Shown here in pieces: positions 35,757 through 44,812 of a stretch of 64,000 nucleotides of DNA; positions within the stretch are counted from its first letter, which is position 1, and each line of letters begins with the position of its first letter. A program made the translations under genes and the position numbers. The stretch covers positions 596,187-660,186 of the forward strand of contig JAOTVB010000001.1 in the NCBI GenBank assembly GCA_029863605.1, in the 5' to 3' direction. A model generated the notes under the pieces. That model was not told the DNA's origin. It worked only from the letters and a program-made list of their open reading frames with translations, and searched no databases. Source of the DNA: Myxococcales bacterium (GTDB lineage: Bacteria; Myxococcota_A; Polyangia; Polyangiales; Houyiibacteriaceae).

Positions 35757-36344
35757 ATGAGGGTGACGGTTCTTGGGTTGCCAGATGTGCGGACTGTGCT
35801 CGAGGAACGCGCGCCGAAGGAGTTGCCGGAGCACGACAAGTGGGCTGCGGTAGCGGTGCTCTTGCGCGACGCGAGTGAGGGCCCGGAGCTGCTTTTCATA
35901 AGGCGAGCGGAGCATCCGAGTGATCCTTGGTCCGGCCATATGGCCTTTCCGGGAGGCCGGCAGCAGTCCGAGGATGCGTCGTTGCTCGACACTGCGATAC
36001 GCGAAACGCGCGAAGAGGTCGGGCTCGACCTCGCCATCGGGGCCAACCACATCGGTCAACTCGATGACCTCCAGGCCATCGCGCGAGGCAAGCCACAGGA
36101 AACCGTGATCCGCCCGTTCGTGTTTGAGGTTCATCGCGAGTACCCCCTGCGTGTCGACGATCGCGAGGTTGCCGAGGCGCTCTGGACGCCGCTACTTCCG
36201 TTGTACCGAGGCGAAGTGGATGCTGTGCGGCCTTACGAGTGGCACGGGACGCACATCGACTTCCCTGCCTATGACGTAGACGGGCGCCTGGTGTGGGGGC
36301 TCACTTATCAGATGTTGCGTTCCTTCTTTCGGATTCTGGGGTAG
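35757..36344 (+). CDS. Nudix hydrolase (CoA pyrophosphatase-like)
   Basis: A 195-residue Nudix protein. The segment WSGHMAFPGGRQQ leads into the Nudix box, G-x5-E-x7-REx2EExGx: ...DTAIRETREEVGLDL, with all acidic metal ligands. The sequence before the box and the following FVFEV-type strand resemble NUDT7/CoaSE-like CoA pyrophosphatases. Start is ATG; the ribosome-binding site is not obvious but GGGGGGTAGGG lies before it. The substrate remains a guess. Confidence 0.9.
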   Translation: MRVTVLGLPDVRTVLEERAPKELPEHDKWAAVAVLLRDASEGPELLFIRRAEHPSDPWSGHMAFPGGRQQSEDASLLDTAIRETREEVGLDLAIGANHIGQLDDLQAIARGKPQETVIRPFVFEVHREYPLRVDDREVAEALWTPLLPLYRGEVDAVRPYEWHGTHIDFPAYDVDGRLVWGLTYQMLRSFFRILG

Positions 36345-36383
36345 CCACCGCGCGCGCCGGTGCTAGGTTCCGTCGGAGAAACC

Positions 36384-36674
36384 ATGCCCGAAGCGGATCC
36401 CAATCGCCTAGTCCACTGCATCAAGCTCGACCGTGAGCTCCCCGGCCTCGCGCGGCCGCCTTTCCCGAACGAGCTCGGCCAGTTCATCTACGAGAAGGTC
36501 TCGAAAGAGGGTTGGGACCAGTGGCTGCAAGAGAGCGTTCGCTACATCAATACCTATCGCGTCGACCTCTCCTCCCGAGAGGGCACCGAGTTCATGATGA
36601 AGCAGCTTCGGATTTGGCTAGGTCTCGAAGAGGGAGACCTAGCCGCTACCGCGTGGTCGCCCCCCACCGAGTAG
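36384..36674 (+). CDS. yggX: YggX-type Fe(II)-trafficking protein
   Basis: A 96-residue protein starting at ATG 36384; an upstream in-frame start at 36360 lacks homology. The family pattern is clear: the conserved Cys early in the chain (VHCIKLDRELPGLARPPFP), NELGQFIYEKVSKEGWDQWL and a helical end MMKQLRIWLGL. YggX protects iron-sulfur clusters from oxidative damage and handles labile iron. It stands on its own between a Nudix gene and the convergent CAP gene. Confidence 0.9.
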   Translation: MPEADPNRLVHCIKLDRELPGLARPPFPNELGQFIYEKVSKEGWDQWLQESVRYINTYRVDLSSREGTEFMMKQLRIWLGLEEGDLAATAWSPPTE

Positions 36675-36686
36675 TTCGCCGAGTCG

Positions 36687-37256
36687 CTACTGGAAGTTCT
36701 GGACCGCCCAGACGTCGCCGCTTCCCGTCTCGTAGAATCCGCAGGCGACCATGCTGTAGTCCGGATTGGTCATGTTGATGTAGTGCCCGTGGTCTGGGCC
36801 CCATGGACCGGGTCCCTCGTTCCACATCGCCTGTAAGCAGCCAGACACCACCTGTGCGACCGAGCCCCAACCCGGGCACTCATTCTGTGCCCAACCGCCC
36901 GGCGAGCAGATTTGATCGACGAAGCCAGCGTGCGCGTTTCGCGTGCTGTCATACTCGGCATGTTGGTTCGCGCAGCTCTCCGCTTCGGTCCAGCGCTGAA
37001 GCGGTGGCAAGCACTGACACTCCCACCGAAGTTGGTTGACGCGATTGACGCAGTCGAGCGCCGGATCGCCCGTGCTCTCGAGCATTTCGGGGGCGCAATT
37101 CGCGAGCGGAGCGTCGAGCGGGCCATCGCTGCAATCCGCCTCGAAAGTCGGGTTGCGGCCCGCTCCCCCGGTTTCACCCCGGATATCCCCGAACACGTCA
37201 CCGCCACACGCAACAACCAAAACGCAAAGGGGAAGCAACACTCTGGCAAAAGACAT
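36687..37256 (-). CDS. CAP/SCP-domain exported lipoprotein (copy A)
   Basis: A 189-residue protein with a lipobox-type leader (PLCVLVVACGGD, probable lipidated Cys). The mature part is a CAP domain: CVNRVNQLRWECQ, WTEAESCANQHAEYDS, NECPGWGSVAQVVSGCLQAMW and GHYINMTNPDYSMVACGF. Eight or more Cys suggest disulfide bonding outside the cytoplasm. CAP proteins bind lipids or act as extracellular effectors or inhibitors; function here is unknown. The next gene upstream encodes a paralogue, 9 nt away. Confidence 0.88.
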   Translation of the reverse strand: MSFARVLLPLCVLVVACGGDVFGDIRGETGGAGRNPTFEADCSDGPLDAPLANCAPEMLESTGDPALDCVNRVNQLRWECQCLPPLQRWTEAESCANQHAEYDSTRNAHAGFVDQICSPGGWAQNECPGWGSVAQVVSGCLQAMWNEGPGPWGPDHGHYINMTNPDYSMVACGFYETGSGDVWAVQNFQ

Positions 37257-37265
37257 TAAAGCTCC

Positions 37266-37922
37266 TCAGTCGAAGTTCTGAACGCCCCACACCTGACCGC
37301 CCGGCGTGGTGTAGAAGCCACAAGCGACTTGGGTGAACGACGTGGATGACATGCTCATGTAGTGGCCGTTGACTGTGTTCGGGTCGCCATCTTCGGGGCC
37401 TTCATCCCACATCAACTGGAGGCAGCCGTCGATGACCTGTTCGTTGGAGGCCCAGCCTGGACACTCGTTTTGAGCTCGCCCGCCTGAGCCACAGGGCTGA
37501 TCGGTGAAGCTCGCGTGTGGTCCGTTGATGCTGTCGTATTCGGCATTGCCATCTGCGCAGGCTTCCCCATCCTCCCATCGCGCGAGAGGCGGCAAGCACT
37601 GGCAGTCCCACCTGAACTGATTGATCCGCGCCACGCAGTCCGCATGCGAGTCGCCCGTGTTCGGGACAGGCGTCGGCTGGCAGTTGGGCAGCGGAGTCGC
37701 AAACGGACCATTCGCGCAGGGCCCTGCGTCCGGGTTCATTCCCGCGTCCGGATTCATCCCTGCATCCATCGGCGGCTCGATGCTGGCATCTGGCAGGTCG
37801 ATCGGTGGCACCCCAGCGTCGACGGAGCGCGGCTCGCCCGTCAGCTCCTTTGTCCCGATCGCGCCCTCGCACCCCATCGCGATCGCCAAGACCGCGAAAA
37901 GCCAAGTAACCCAAGCCCTCAT
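37266..37922 (-). CDS. CAP/SCP-domain exported lipoprotein (copy B) with PDAG repeats
   Basis: A 218-residue paralogue of the downstream gene. I chose the ATG at 37922 (MRAWVTWLFAVLAIAMGC; lipobox Cys at about 18). A low-complexity linker MDAGMNPDAGMNPDAGP follows, a linker style common in Myxococcota secreted proteins. The CAP domain has the same Cys spacing (CQCLPPLARWEDGEACADGN, NECPGWASNEQVIDGCLQLMW, GHYMSMSSTSFTQVACGF). Both copies probably come from a tandem duplication. Confidence 0.88.
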   Translation of the reverse strand: MRAWVTWLFAVLAIAMGCEGAIGTKELTGEPRSVDAGVPPIDLPDASIEPPMDAGMNPDAGMNPDAGPCANGPFATPLPNCQPTPVPNTGDSHADCVARINQFRWDCQCLPPLARWEDGEACADGNAEYDSINGPHASFTDQPCGSGGRAQNECPGWASNEQVIDGCLQLMWDEGPEDGDPNTVNGHYMSMSSTSFTQVACGFYTTPGGQVWGVQNFD

Positions 37923-38004
37923 ATCCCAACAAGGTAGCAATGGGGAGCATGACACCCAAATGGGTGAGAGAGATCCTTACATGGGGAGCCCCTCAGGCTA
38001 TCGG

Positions 38005-38412
38005 CTACGGCAAAAAGCGGGCTCGGTGTTCGGGGGGTGGCAGCGGGCATTGGTCGTACTTTCCGAACACCCGGTAGCGACTCTTGGCGAGGAGTCCGTA
38101 GAAGAAATCGGTCAGCCACACCGGGAGCACCCGAAGCCATGAGAGGGCCTTCCAAGGGTAGGGGACCTCTCGCATCGCCTCGAACGCGCCTCGGGATCGC
38201 AAAAACACGTCGCCGTCACGCACGTAGACCATGGTTTCGAGCTCGCCAGGGATGTCGGGGTGCGCCTTTCTGGCTTCGTCGGCGGTCTCGCTTTGAAGTG
38301 AGGCGAAACGGAACACGCGCGCGTCGTCGATGCGCAGCATCCACTTCACGATCCCATTACACATGGCACACACGCCATCGTAGAAGACCAACCGCGACGG
38401 AAGCTCAATCAC
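38005..38412 (-). CDS. DCC-type (DUF393) thiol-disulfide oxidoreductase-like protein
   Basis: A 135-residue thioredoxin-like protein with the DxxCxxC-type signature FYDGVCAMCNGIVKWM near residue 10 and FRFASLQSETADE after it, ending in RYRVFGK and a Cys (DQCPLPPP). Proteins of this family are predicted redox enzymes; the reaction is not known. It overlaps the end of the upstream beta-propeller gene by 4 nt, so the two are probably co-expressed. Confidence 0.88.
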   Translation of the reverse strand: MIELPSRLVFYDGVCAMCNGIVKWMLRIDDARVFRFASLQSETADEARKAHPDIPGELETMVYVRDGDVFLRSRGAFEAMREVPYPWKALSWLRVLPVWLTDFFYGLLAKSRYRVFGKYDQCPLPPPEHRARFLP

Positions 38413-40028
38413 CTCGGCTTCAATAGCAGAAGTCCGGCCTTTGGCGGCCCGGCGACTTTGAGCTCTTCCGGCAGGATGCGATTGACCGTGTGGTAGAAGA
38501 TCGAGCTGATCGCGCCCGAGGTCGTGACCGCTGCGTTTCGGTTGGTGAGGGGTGTGATGAAGCCCTCGCTCGTTTCAGGCAGCACGATCGGCTCTCCAAC
38601 GACCGTACCATCGGCGAGATCGAACGTCACGAACAGCGACTCTCGAGGGACCGGCACCCGGGTACGTTCGCTTCGGGACAAAATCTTCGGCAGGTGATAA
38701 CCGCAGACGACGTTCATCCACCCGCTACGTGGTCCAACCGTGAGAATGCTGTCGATGAACGCTACCGGTTCCGAGAAGACGAAACGCCAGACACCACCCA
38801 ACTTCGGCAGGCGCTCTTTGCAGATGTCGCTGTAGCTCTTTTCCCACCGAACCGTGCCGTCCTGCGTGAACGCCGTGATGCGGTCTTGATAGGGGGTGTA
38901 GATCGTCTCGTCCGCGCCGACACTAGGAGATGCTGAGCCGCCTCCACCTTCGTCGCTTTGCCATTGCCGCTTTCCGGTGTGGGCGTCGATTGAGATCATT
39001 CTCCCGAGCTCGTCGACCGCGTAGACCGAGTTGCCATCGTGCGAAATTGCCGGCCTCGTCCCGCTTCCGCCACCCATTGGCGCTTGAAATGCGATCGTGA
39101 GCGCATCGTCGGTGATGTCGATTCCGTAGAGAATGCCCGCGTCGGGTGTCTTCCCGGCGGCGGTGATGTAAAGGCGGCCGGTCTCCGGATGAAGCGCGGG
39201 TGTGTTCGCGACCTCGAGCTCCCAACCTTGAATCAGGTTGAACAGAAATGGGATCAGGTCCGGATCCATCAAACCTTTCCAGAGGCCGTCGGGCGCTTCG
39301 TCCTCAGGTGCAGGGCCCGCGCCGCCCGGGAGGTCGAGCGGGGGCATTGCGAGCGCGCCATCGTGCGACCAGAAGAACAACACCTTACCGTTGGTCGTCA
39401 CGCCGCCGACATAGTTCTGCCGACTGATCACTACGGTCATGAAGCCCCAATCGACGCCATGGGGCTCGAGGTCTACGACCCACTTCACGTCGCCGCTGGG
39501 CTTGAACGCCCAGAGCTGGTTGCGATCCCCGACGTACAGATCCCCTGCCGCATCGATGGTGGGTGCGTTCATGATGGCGAACGAGTCCAGGTCCGCAAGC
39601 GACTCCTGAGGCGGAGCCGACCACAGGATTTCGCCGTCCGGGGAAATCGCGAAAAGGTGGCTGCTCCCGGGCGGCGCCCCCGTGACGACGTAAGAGGTTC
39701 CGTCGATCCCGATCGTCGGGGCCCAGAAGATTGGATGGCCCTCGAGTACGTGTTTGTCGAGCTGGTAGTCGCTTCGAAGAGTCGTCGGAACGAAGTCGGT
39801 GTTGGCGCTATCGCGATGCCCCGCCGGCCACATGCTCTGCATGTACTGAGGGCTCAAGCCCAGCTCGGTTTTCGACTGGCGAAAGGCGGGAGGGCCTTTG
39901 GCCAAGACCGCGGGTGGCAGAGGTCCTGGCGCTTTCTGGGTCTGCCGACTGCTTACCATCCAGATCGCAACGACCGCCAGGGCCAGTGGCACAGCCCAAC
40001 GCACCCAACGTCTCTTTACCCTGCTCAT
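38409..40028 (-). CDS. Membrane-anchored PQQ-type beta-propeller protein
   Basis: A 539-residue protein with an N-terminal signal anchor (AVPLALAVVAIWMV) and a periplasmic region with PQQ-like propeller blades: LFAISPDGEILWSAPP, YVGDRNQLWAFKPSGDVKW, ILYGIDITDD, MISIDAHTGKRQWQSDEGG and ITAFTQDGTVRWEK. The blades bear Asp-Gly-x-x-x-Trp motifs but the Trp-docking set and Ca/PQQ residues of a true quinoprotein dehydrogenase are not evident, so it may be a scaffold or binding protein rather than an enzyme. It heads a two-gene operon with the DCC protein. Confidence 0.8.
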   Translation of the reverse strand: MSRVKRRWVRWAVPLALAVVAIWMVSSRQTQKAPGPLPPAVLAKGPPAFRQSKTELGLSPQYMQSMWPAGHRDSANTDFVPTTLRSDYQLDKHVLEGHPIFWAPTIGIDGTSYVVTGAPPGSSHLFAISPDGEILWSAPPQESLADLDSFAIMNAPTIDAAGDLYVGDRNQLWAFKPSGDVKWVVDLEPHGVDWGFMTVVISRQNYVGGVTTNGKVLFFWSHDGALAMPPLDLPGGAGPAPEDEAPDGLWKGLMDPDLIPFLFNLIQGWELEVANTPALHPETGRLYITAAGKTPDAGILYGIDITDDALTIAFQAPMGGGSGTRPAISHDGNSVYAVDELGRMISIDAHTGKRQWQSDEGGGGSASPSVGADETIYTPYQDRITAFTQDGTVRWEKSYSDICKERLPKLGGVWRFVFSEPVAFIDSILTVGPRSGWMNVVCGYHLPKILSRSERTRVPVPRESLFVTFDLADGTVVGEPIVLPETSEGFITPLTNRNAAVTTSGAISSIFYHTVNRILPEELKVAGPPKAGLLLLKPR

Positions 40029-40075
40029 GGTTGCGTGCTACCACGCCGCCGCGCCGCAGAGTCAAGCGCGAAGTC

Positions 40076-41320
40076 ATGCCGCTCCCCCCACGCCATCGTC
40101 CACTCGGGATCCGAGCCCTCAATCGCGTTGGCAGCGGCTTCAAAGCCCTGGGCATGAAGTGGCCCTCGCTCGACGAGAGTAACCTCCTCAGCACCGCGAT
40201 TCGTCGTGCCGGATCCGACGACTTTGGGGGCGAGGGCTTTCGCGAAGGGATGTCGGTCCTGCTCGATTCGCTCGAATGCGAAGCCGAGCTCACCACACTC
40301 GGTCGTTTGAGCTGTCGGGAGACGCTTCTCGGTTATCTCGAGAACAGGCTGCGCCTACAGCAGTATCGTCTGGCGCACCCGGAGCTCGACCAGGAGGTCA
40401 TCGAACGACCGGTCTTCATCGTGGGGCTCCCCCGGACCGGAACGACGATCTTGTTCAACCTGCTTTCGCAGGATGCGCGCAATCGCCCGCCGTTGAGTTG
40501 GGAGGTGCAGTGGCCGGTCCCTCCGCCGGAGGCTGCTACGTACGACACGGACCCGCGAATCCAAGACGCGGTCAAGGTCTTCAAGAATCTCGACCGCCTG
40601 CTTCCGACCCTGCCCGCGATTCACGAGTTCGGTGCGTCGCTACCGCAAGAGTGTGTGCCGATTCGAGCCCACGAATTCCTGAGCGTGCAGTTTCAATCGA
40701 CCTTCAACGTCCCGGGCTACCAGGCTTGGTTCGAGCGACAAGACGTTCTGCCAGCATACGCGTTTCACAAGCGATTTCTTCAGCACCTGCAGAGTAAGTA
40801 CATGAAGGATCGTTGGGTCCTCAAGAGCCCGGCTCACCTCGCCGCGATCGACGAAATTCTCGAGACTTATCCAGATGCCCAGATCATCCATACGCACCGG
40901 GATCCTGCCAAGGTCGTGCCCTCCCTTGCGAGCCTCCTCTACACCTTTCGGTCGATGAACTCGGACTCGCTCGATCCCAAACGGATCGGTCGGCAGGTCA
41001 TGGACATGTGGACGCTTGCGTTGCAGCGCGCGACCGAAGCAAGGCGGCGGCATCGTGATAAACCGACCCAGTTCTTCGACGCCTATTTCGAAGACACTCT
41101 CGCCGACCCGGTCGATCTCCTTCGGCGAGCGTACGACAGTTTCGGCCTTGACTTCACCGACGAGACTCGCGACCGGATGGCTACCTTTTTGGCAGCAAAT
41201 CCTCGAGGAAGCCGGGGCGTGCATCGGTACGTGCTTGGGGACTTCGATCTCGACCTCGGCGAGATCCGCGAGCGTTTCTCGGAATACTGCACCCAATTCG
41301 GCGTCCCTCTTTCCGCCTGA
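40076..41320 (+). CDS. Sulfotransferase family protein
   Basis: A 414-residue protein from the ATG at 40076; the frame is open far upstream but that part is antisense to the propeller gene. The PAPS-binding P-loop-like motif is VGLPRTGTTILFNLL at about residues 120-135; IHTHRDPAKVVPSLASL is the 3'-phosphate-binding region; WVLKSPAHLAAIDEI is also conserved. The fold is widespread in Myxococcota and actinobacteria with uncertain substrate. It is encoded 47 nt from the divergent propeller gene. Confidence 0.88.
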   Translation: MPLPPRHRPLGIRALNRVGSGFKALGMKWPSLDESNLLSTAIRRAGSDDFGGEGFREGMSVLLDSLECEAELTTLGRLSCRETLLGYLENRLRLQQYRLAHPELDQEVIERPVFIVGLPRTGTTILFNLLSQDARNRPPLSWEVQWPVPPPEAATYDTDPRIQDAVKVFKNLDRLLPTLPAIHEFGASLPQECVPIRAHEFLSVQFQSTFNVPGYQAWFERQDVLPAYAFHKRFLQHLQSKYMKDRWVLKSPAHLAAIDEILETYPDAQIIHTHRDPAKVVPSLASLLYTFRSMNSDSLDPKRIGRQVMDMWTLALQRATEARRRHRDKPTQFFDAYFEDTLADPVDLLRRAYDSFGLDFTDETRDRMATFLAANPRGSRGVHRYVLGDFDLDLGEIRERFSEYCTQFGVPLSA

Positions 41321-41431
41321 GCGCTTGCAGGGCCCCCGGCCCAATCGCAGGTGGATTGTGGCTTACGCTTCAGGAACGCAACGACTAGAATCTTCATTCG
41401 CCGCCTCATCCATTCACGAGAAAGGTTTCCT

Positions 41432-43708
41432 ATGGCCGGGTCCTGGGAGAAAACGGCCTGCATTCTGTGCGAGTGCAACTGCGGCCTCGAGGTTCAACTG
41501 GGGGGCGAAGGGGGGCGGCACTTCACGCGCATCCGCGGCGACAAAGCACATCCGGCTTCTCAAGGATACGCTTGCGAGAAGCCGCACCGACTCGACTACT
41601 ACCAAAATGGGCCCGACAGGGTCACCTCGCCGCTTCGACGGAAGCCCGACGGGACATTCGAAGAGATCGATTGGGACACCGCGATTCGGGAGGTGGCGCA
41701 GAGGCTGTCTGCCGTGCGTGATCAGCACGGTGGCGATACGATCTTTTACTATGGTGGCGGCGGGCAGGGTAACCATCTTCCAGCGGCCTACTCCGCGGCA
41801 ACGCGGCGAGCCATGGGTTCGCGGTATCGGTCTAACGCGCTTGCCCAAGAGAAGACCGGCGAGTTCTGGGTCAATGGTCGGTTGATGGGGACTGCGGTTC
41901 GAGGCGACTTCGAGCATTGCGAGGTCGCGCTGTTCGTCGGGAAGAATCCTTGGCAGTCTCACAGCATCCCGCGCGCGCGCGTCACGCTCAAGGCGATCGC
42001 CAAGGATCCCAAGCGCGCGATGATCGTGATCGATCCGCGTCGCACCGAAACGGCCGAGCTCGCCGACATCCACCTCCAGGTCAAGCCTGGGACCGACGCA
42101 TGGCTCCTCGCGGCTCTGGGAGCGGTGCTCGTCGAAGAGGATCTCATCGCGTCCAGATGGCTCGAAGAGCACGTCGACGACCACGAACCCGTATTGGCGG
42201 CGCTTGGGGAAGTGCCGATCTCGGAATATTGCGAGAGGTCGGGCGTCCCCGAGGCACTGGTGCGCGAAGCGGCGCGACGGATTGGCAAGGCCGAGAGCTT
42301 GGCGGTCTTCGAGGACCTCGGCATCCAAATGAACCGGCACTCCACGTTGAGCAGTTACCTCAACAAGCTCTTGTGGCTTCTCACGGGGAACTTCGGGAAG
42401 AAGGGCGCCCAGTACGTTCCAGCACCCCTGGTCAGCCTCGCGGGCGGCCTCGAAAAGATCGCGGGCCCTTCACCGAAAGACAAGGTCACGCCGGTCGTCG
42501 GTGCTCGCGTCATTTCCGGTTTGGTCCCCTGCAACGTGATCGCCGACGAGATCTTGACCGATCATCCCAAACGATACCGCGCGATGATCGTCGAGAGTGC
42601 GAACCCTGCCCATTCACTGGCCGACAGCCGCCGCATGCGTGAGGCGCTGAGCACGCTCGATACTCTCGTCGTGATCGACATCGCGATGACCGAAACCGCC
42701 CGGCTGGCCGACTACGTATTGCCAACGCCCACCCAGTACGAAAAAGCTGAGGCAACCTTTTTCAATTTCGAGTTTCCGGAGAACTACTTTCACTTGAGGC
42801 ATCCGCTTTTCGACCCACCCGATGGCGTCTTGTCCGAGCCGGAGATTCATGCGCGACTGTGTGAGGCACTTGGTGCGTACACTGAAGAAGACCTTGCCCC
42901 ATTGCACGAAGCGGCCGCGCAAAGCCGTGAAGCTTTCATCCCGGTCTTCTTTGGTACCGTGCTCACCAATCCAAAGCTTGCGCCTTATGCGCCGGTGATC
43001 CTCTATCGAACGCTCGGTCCGCGTCTTCCGAAAGGTCTAGAGCCGGGAGCGGTCGTCTGGGGCCTCGCGCATCGGTTTGCGGCCGCGTATCCAGATTCGC
43101 TTCGGCGCGCCGGCTTCGAAGGAAAAGGATTCGAGGCACCAGAACGACTCTTTGATGCCATCCTCGAGAGTCCTTCAGGGATCGTCTACTCGGTGGATGG
43201 ATACGATGAGAGCTGGAAGCGCATCAAAACCGCGGGCGGGAAGTTCCATGCCGCCATTCCCGAGCTGCTCGACGCGCTCGGCTCGCTTCGCACTCAGGAA
43301 GCCGGTACTGGCGATGACGCTTTTCCGTTCGTATTGTCCGCGGGGGAGCGTCGGTCGTTCACCGCGAACACGATCTTGCGCAACCCCGCCTGGCGAAAGA
43401 AAGACGCCCAAGGTTCGCTCCGCATGAGCCCCAACGATGCCGTGCAACTCGGCGTGACCGACGGCGATCGGGTTCGACTTACCACCAAGCGGGCGTCCGT
43501 GGAGGTGCCCGTCGAGGTGTCCGGGATGATGCAACCAGGCCACGTATCACTTCCGAATGGGCTTGGCCTCGACCACCCTGACGACGGGGGGGAGCGGGTT
43601 CAGACCGGAATCGCGCCCAATGAGCTCACCGCGAGCGAGGATCGGGATTGGCTTGCGGGGACACCCTGGCACAAGCACGTGCCTGCCCGCATCGAAGCCG
43701 TACAATAG
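41432..43708 (+). CDS. Molybdopterin-dependent oxidoreductase (FdhA/bisMGD family)
   Basis: A 758-residue enzyme from the ATG at 41432, preceded by GAGAAAGG. Four N-terminal Cys for a 4Fe-4S cluster are seen: C-ILC-ECNC and GYACEKPHRL. Bis-MGD binding motifs include VALFVGKNPWQSHSIPRA and VIDPRRTETAELADIHLQVKPGTDAWLLAALG. The molybdopterin dinucleotide-binding tail (GDRVRLTTKRASVEVPVEVS) closes the protein. No separate iron-sulfur or cytochrome subunit is encoded next to it, unlike classical formate dehydrogenases, so the electron partner and substrate are unknown. Confidence 0.9.
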   Translation: MAGSWEKTACILCECNCGLEVQLGGEGGRHFTRIRGDKAHPASQGYACEKPHRLDYYQNGPDRVTSPLRRKPDGTFEEIDWDTAIREVAQRLSAVRDQHGGDTIFYYGGGGQGNHLPAAYSAATRRAMGSRYRSNALAQEKTGEFWVNGRLMGTAVRGDFEHCEVALFVGKNPWQSHSIPRARVTLKAIAKDPKRAMIVIDPRRTETAELADIHLQVKPGTDAWLLAALGAVLVEEDLIASRWLEEHVDDHEPVLAALGEVPISEYCERSGVPEALVREAARRIGKAESLAVFEDLGIQMNRHSTLSSYLNKLLWLLTGNFGKKGAQYVPAPLVSLAGGLEKIAGPSPKDKVTPVVGARVISGLVPCNVIADEILTDHPKRYRAMIVESANPAHSLADSRRMREALSTLDTLVVIDIAMTETARLADYVLPTPTQYEKAEATFFNFEFPENYFHLRHPLFDPPDGVLSEPEIHARLCEALGAYTEEDLAPLHEAAAQSREAFIPVFFGTVLTNPKLAPYAPVILYRTLGPRLPKGLEPGAVVWGLAHRFAAAYPDSLRRAGFEGKGFEAPERLFDAILESPSGIVYSVDGYDESWKRIKTAGGKFHAAIPELLDALGSLRTQEAGTGDDAFPFVLSAGERRSFTANTILRNPAWRKKDAQGSLRMSPNDAVQLGVTDGDRVRLTTKRASVEVPVEVSGMMQPGHVSLPNGLGLDHPDDGGERVQTGIAPNELTASEDRDWLAGTPWHKHVPARIEAVQ

Positions 43709-43721
43709 GCGCCACCGCGCC

Positions 43722-44804
43722 GTGTACAAAAACCTCACTGCCCAGACAATTCACTATTTCGCGAGGCCGCAGGTAGGCGTTCTGCGCGAGCCGTTGTCCA
43801 TTGGGGCTGCATGGAGGGGCAGTGAGATGGCACGTCGTGACGACTGGCGCGAGCGACTTACCGAAGCCGACGTCGCCGAGCTGGACGCTGCACTCGCGAC
43901 CAGCAGGCGCAGCGGCAAAGCGACACGGGAGCTATCCCGGGAGGACTTTCCGCTTCCGACATTGACGCACAAGATCGATCGCTGGCGTGGCGAGGTCGCG
44001 ACGGGGCGCGGCTTTCAAGTCTTGAGCGGTGTGCCGGTCACCCGGTGGTCACAGCACGACGCCGAAACGTTCTTTTGGTGCTTTGGGCTTCACTTTGGCA
44101 CTCCTGGGGCTCAAAACCCGCAAGGCGATCTTCTCGGGCACGTCATCGACACCGGGGAGAGCCCGGAGTTGGTGCGCCACTATCGCACTCGCGTCAACAT
44201 CAATTTCCATTGCGATGCCGCCGATGTGGTTGGGCTTCTTTGCCTCCAAAAGGCCAAACGAGGAGGGCAAAGCCGCATCGTCAGCTCGGTATCGGTCTAC
44301 AACGAGCTGGTTCGTCGCCGGCCCAATGCGGTGGATCGTCTGTACCAGCCGTTCATGATGGACACCAAGGGAGAAGGGGGTGTGCAGTACCTCCCCGTTC
44401 GGCCCTGCCGTTACGACGGCGACCACTTGCGAACTTTCTATCACACCGACTACTTTCGTTCCGCCGTCGGATTCCGCGGACAGCCCCTGTTGTCCTTGGA
44501 AGACCGCATCATCCTCGACCTCTACAACGAGATCGCCGGGTCGTCCGACCTCTACCTCGACATGGATCTGCAGCCTGGGGATATCCAGCTCCTATCCAAT
44601 CACACCATCCTCCACGCGCGAACCGACTACGAGGACTTCCCCGAGCCCGAGCGAAAAAGGCACTTGCTCCGACTGTGGATCTCGCTTCCGGCGCGTACGC
44701 CGCTGGCCACCCGATTGCGGACTCACCGCAGCCGCCTCGGGGTGGCCGCCACCGCCGCAGGCTTCAAGCTAGGGCATGCGATCCGCCGCGCCACTGGCGG
44801 CTAG
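43722..44804 (+). CDS. TauD/TfdA-family Fe(II)/2-oxoglutarate dioxygenase
   Basis: A 360-residue protein if the GTG at 43722 is the start; an ATG at 43827 with a better ribosome-binding site (GGAGGGG) gives 325 residues. I prefer the longer form because IGAAWRGSEMARRDDW resembles the N-terminus of family members. Fe ligands are the HxD pair in INFHCDAADVVGLL and the distal His in SNHTILHARTDYEDF; the Arg for 2-oxoglutarate is in RKRHLLRLW. It follows the molybdoenzyme by 13 nt, so the two may act in one pathway. Substrate is unknown. Confidence 0.85.
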   Translation: MYKNLTAQTIHYFARPQVGVLREPLSIGAAWRGSEMARRDDWRERLTEADVAELDAALATSRRSGKATRELSREDFPLPTLTHKIDRWRGEVATGRGFQVLSGVPVTRWSQHDAETFFWCFGLHFGTPGAQNPQGDLLGHVIDTGESPELVRHYRTRVNINFHCDAADVVGLLCLQKAKRGGQSRIVSSVSVYNELVRRRPNAVDRLYQPFMMDTKGEGGVQYLPVRPCRYDGDHLRTFYHTDYFRSAVGFRGQPLLSLEDRIILDLYNEIAGSSDLYLDMDLQPGDIQLLSNHTILHARTDYEDFPEPERKRHLLRLWISLPARTPLATRLRTHRSRLGVAATAAGFKLGHAIRRATGG

Positions 44805-44812
44805 TGTGCGGA

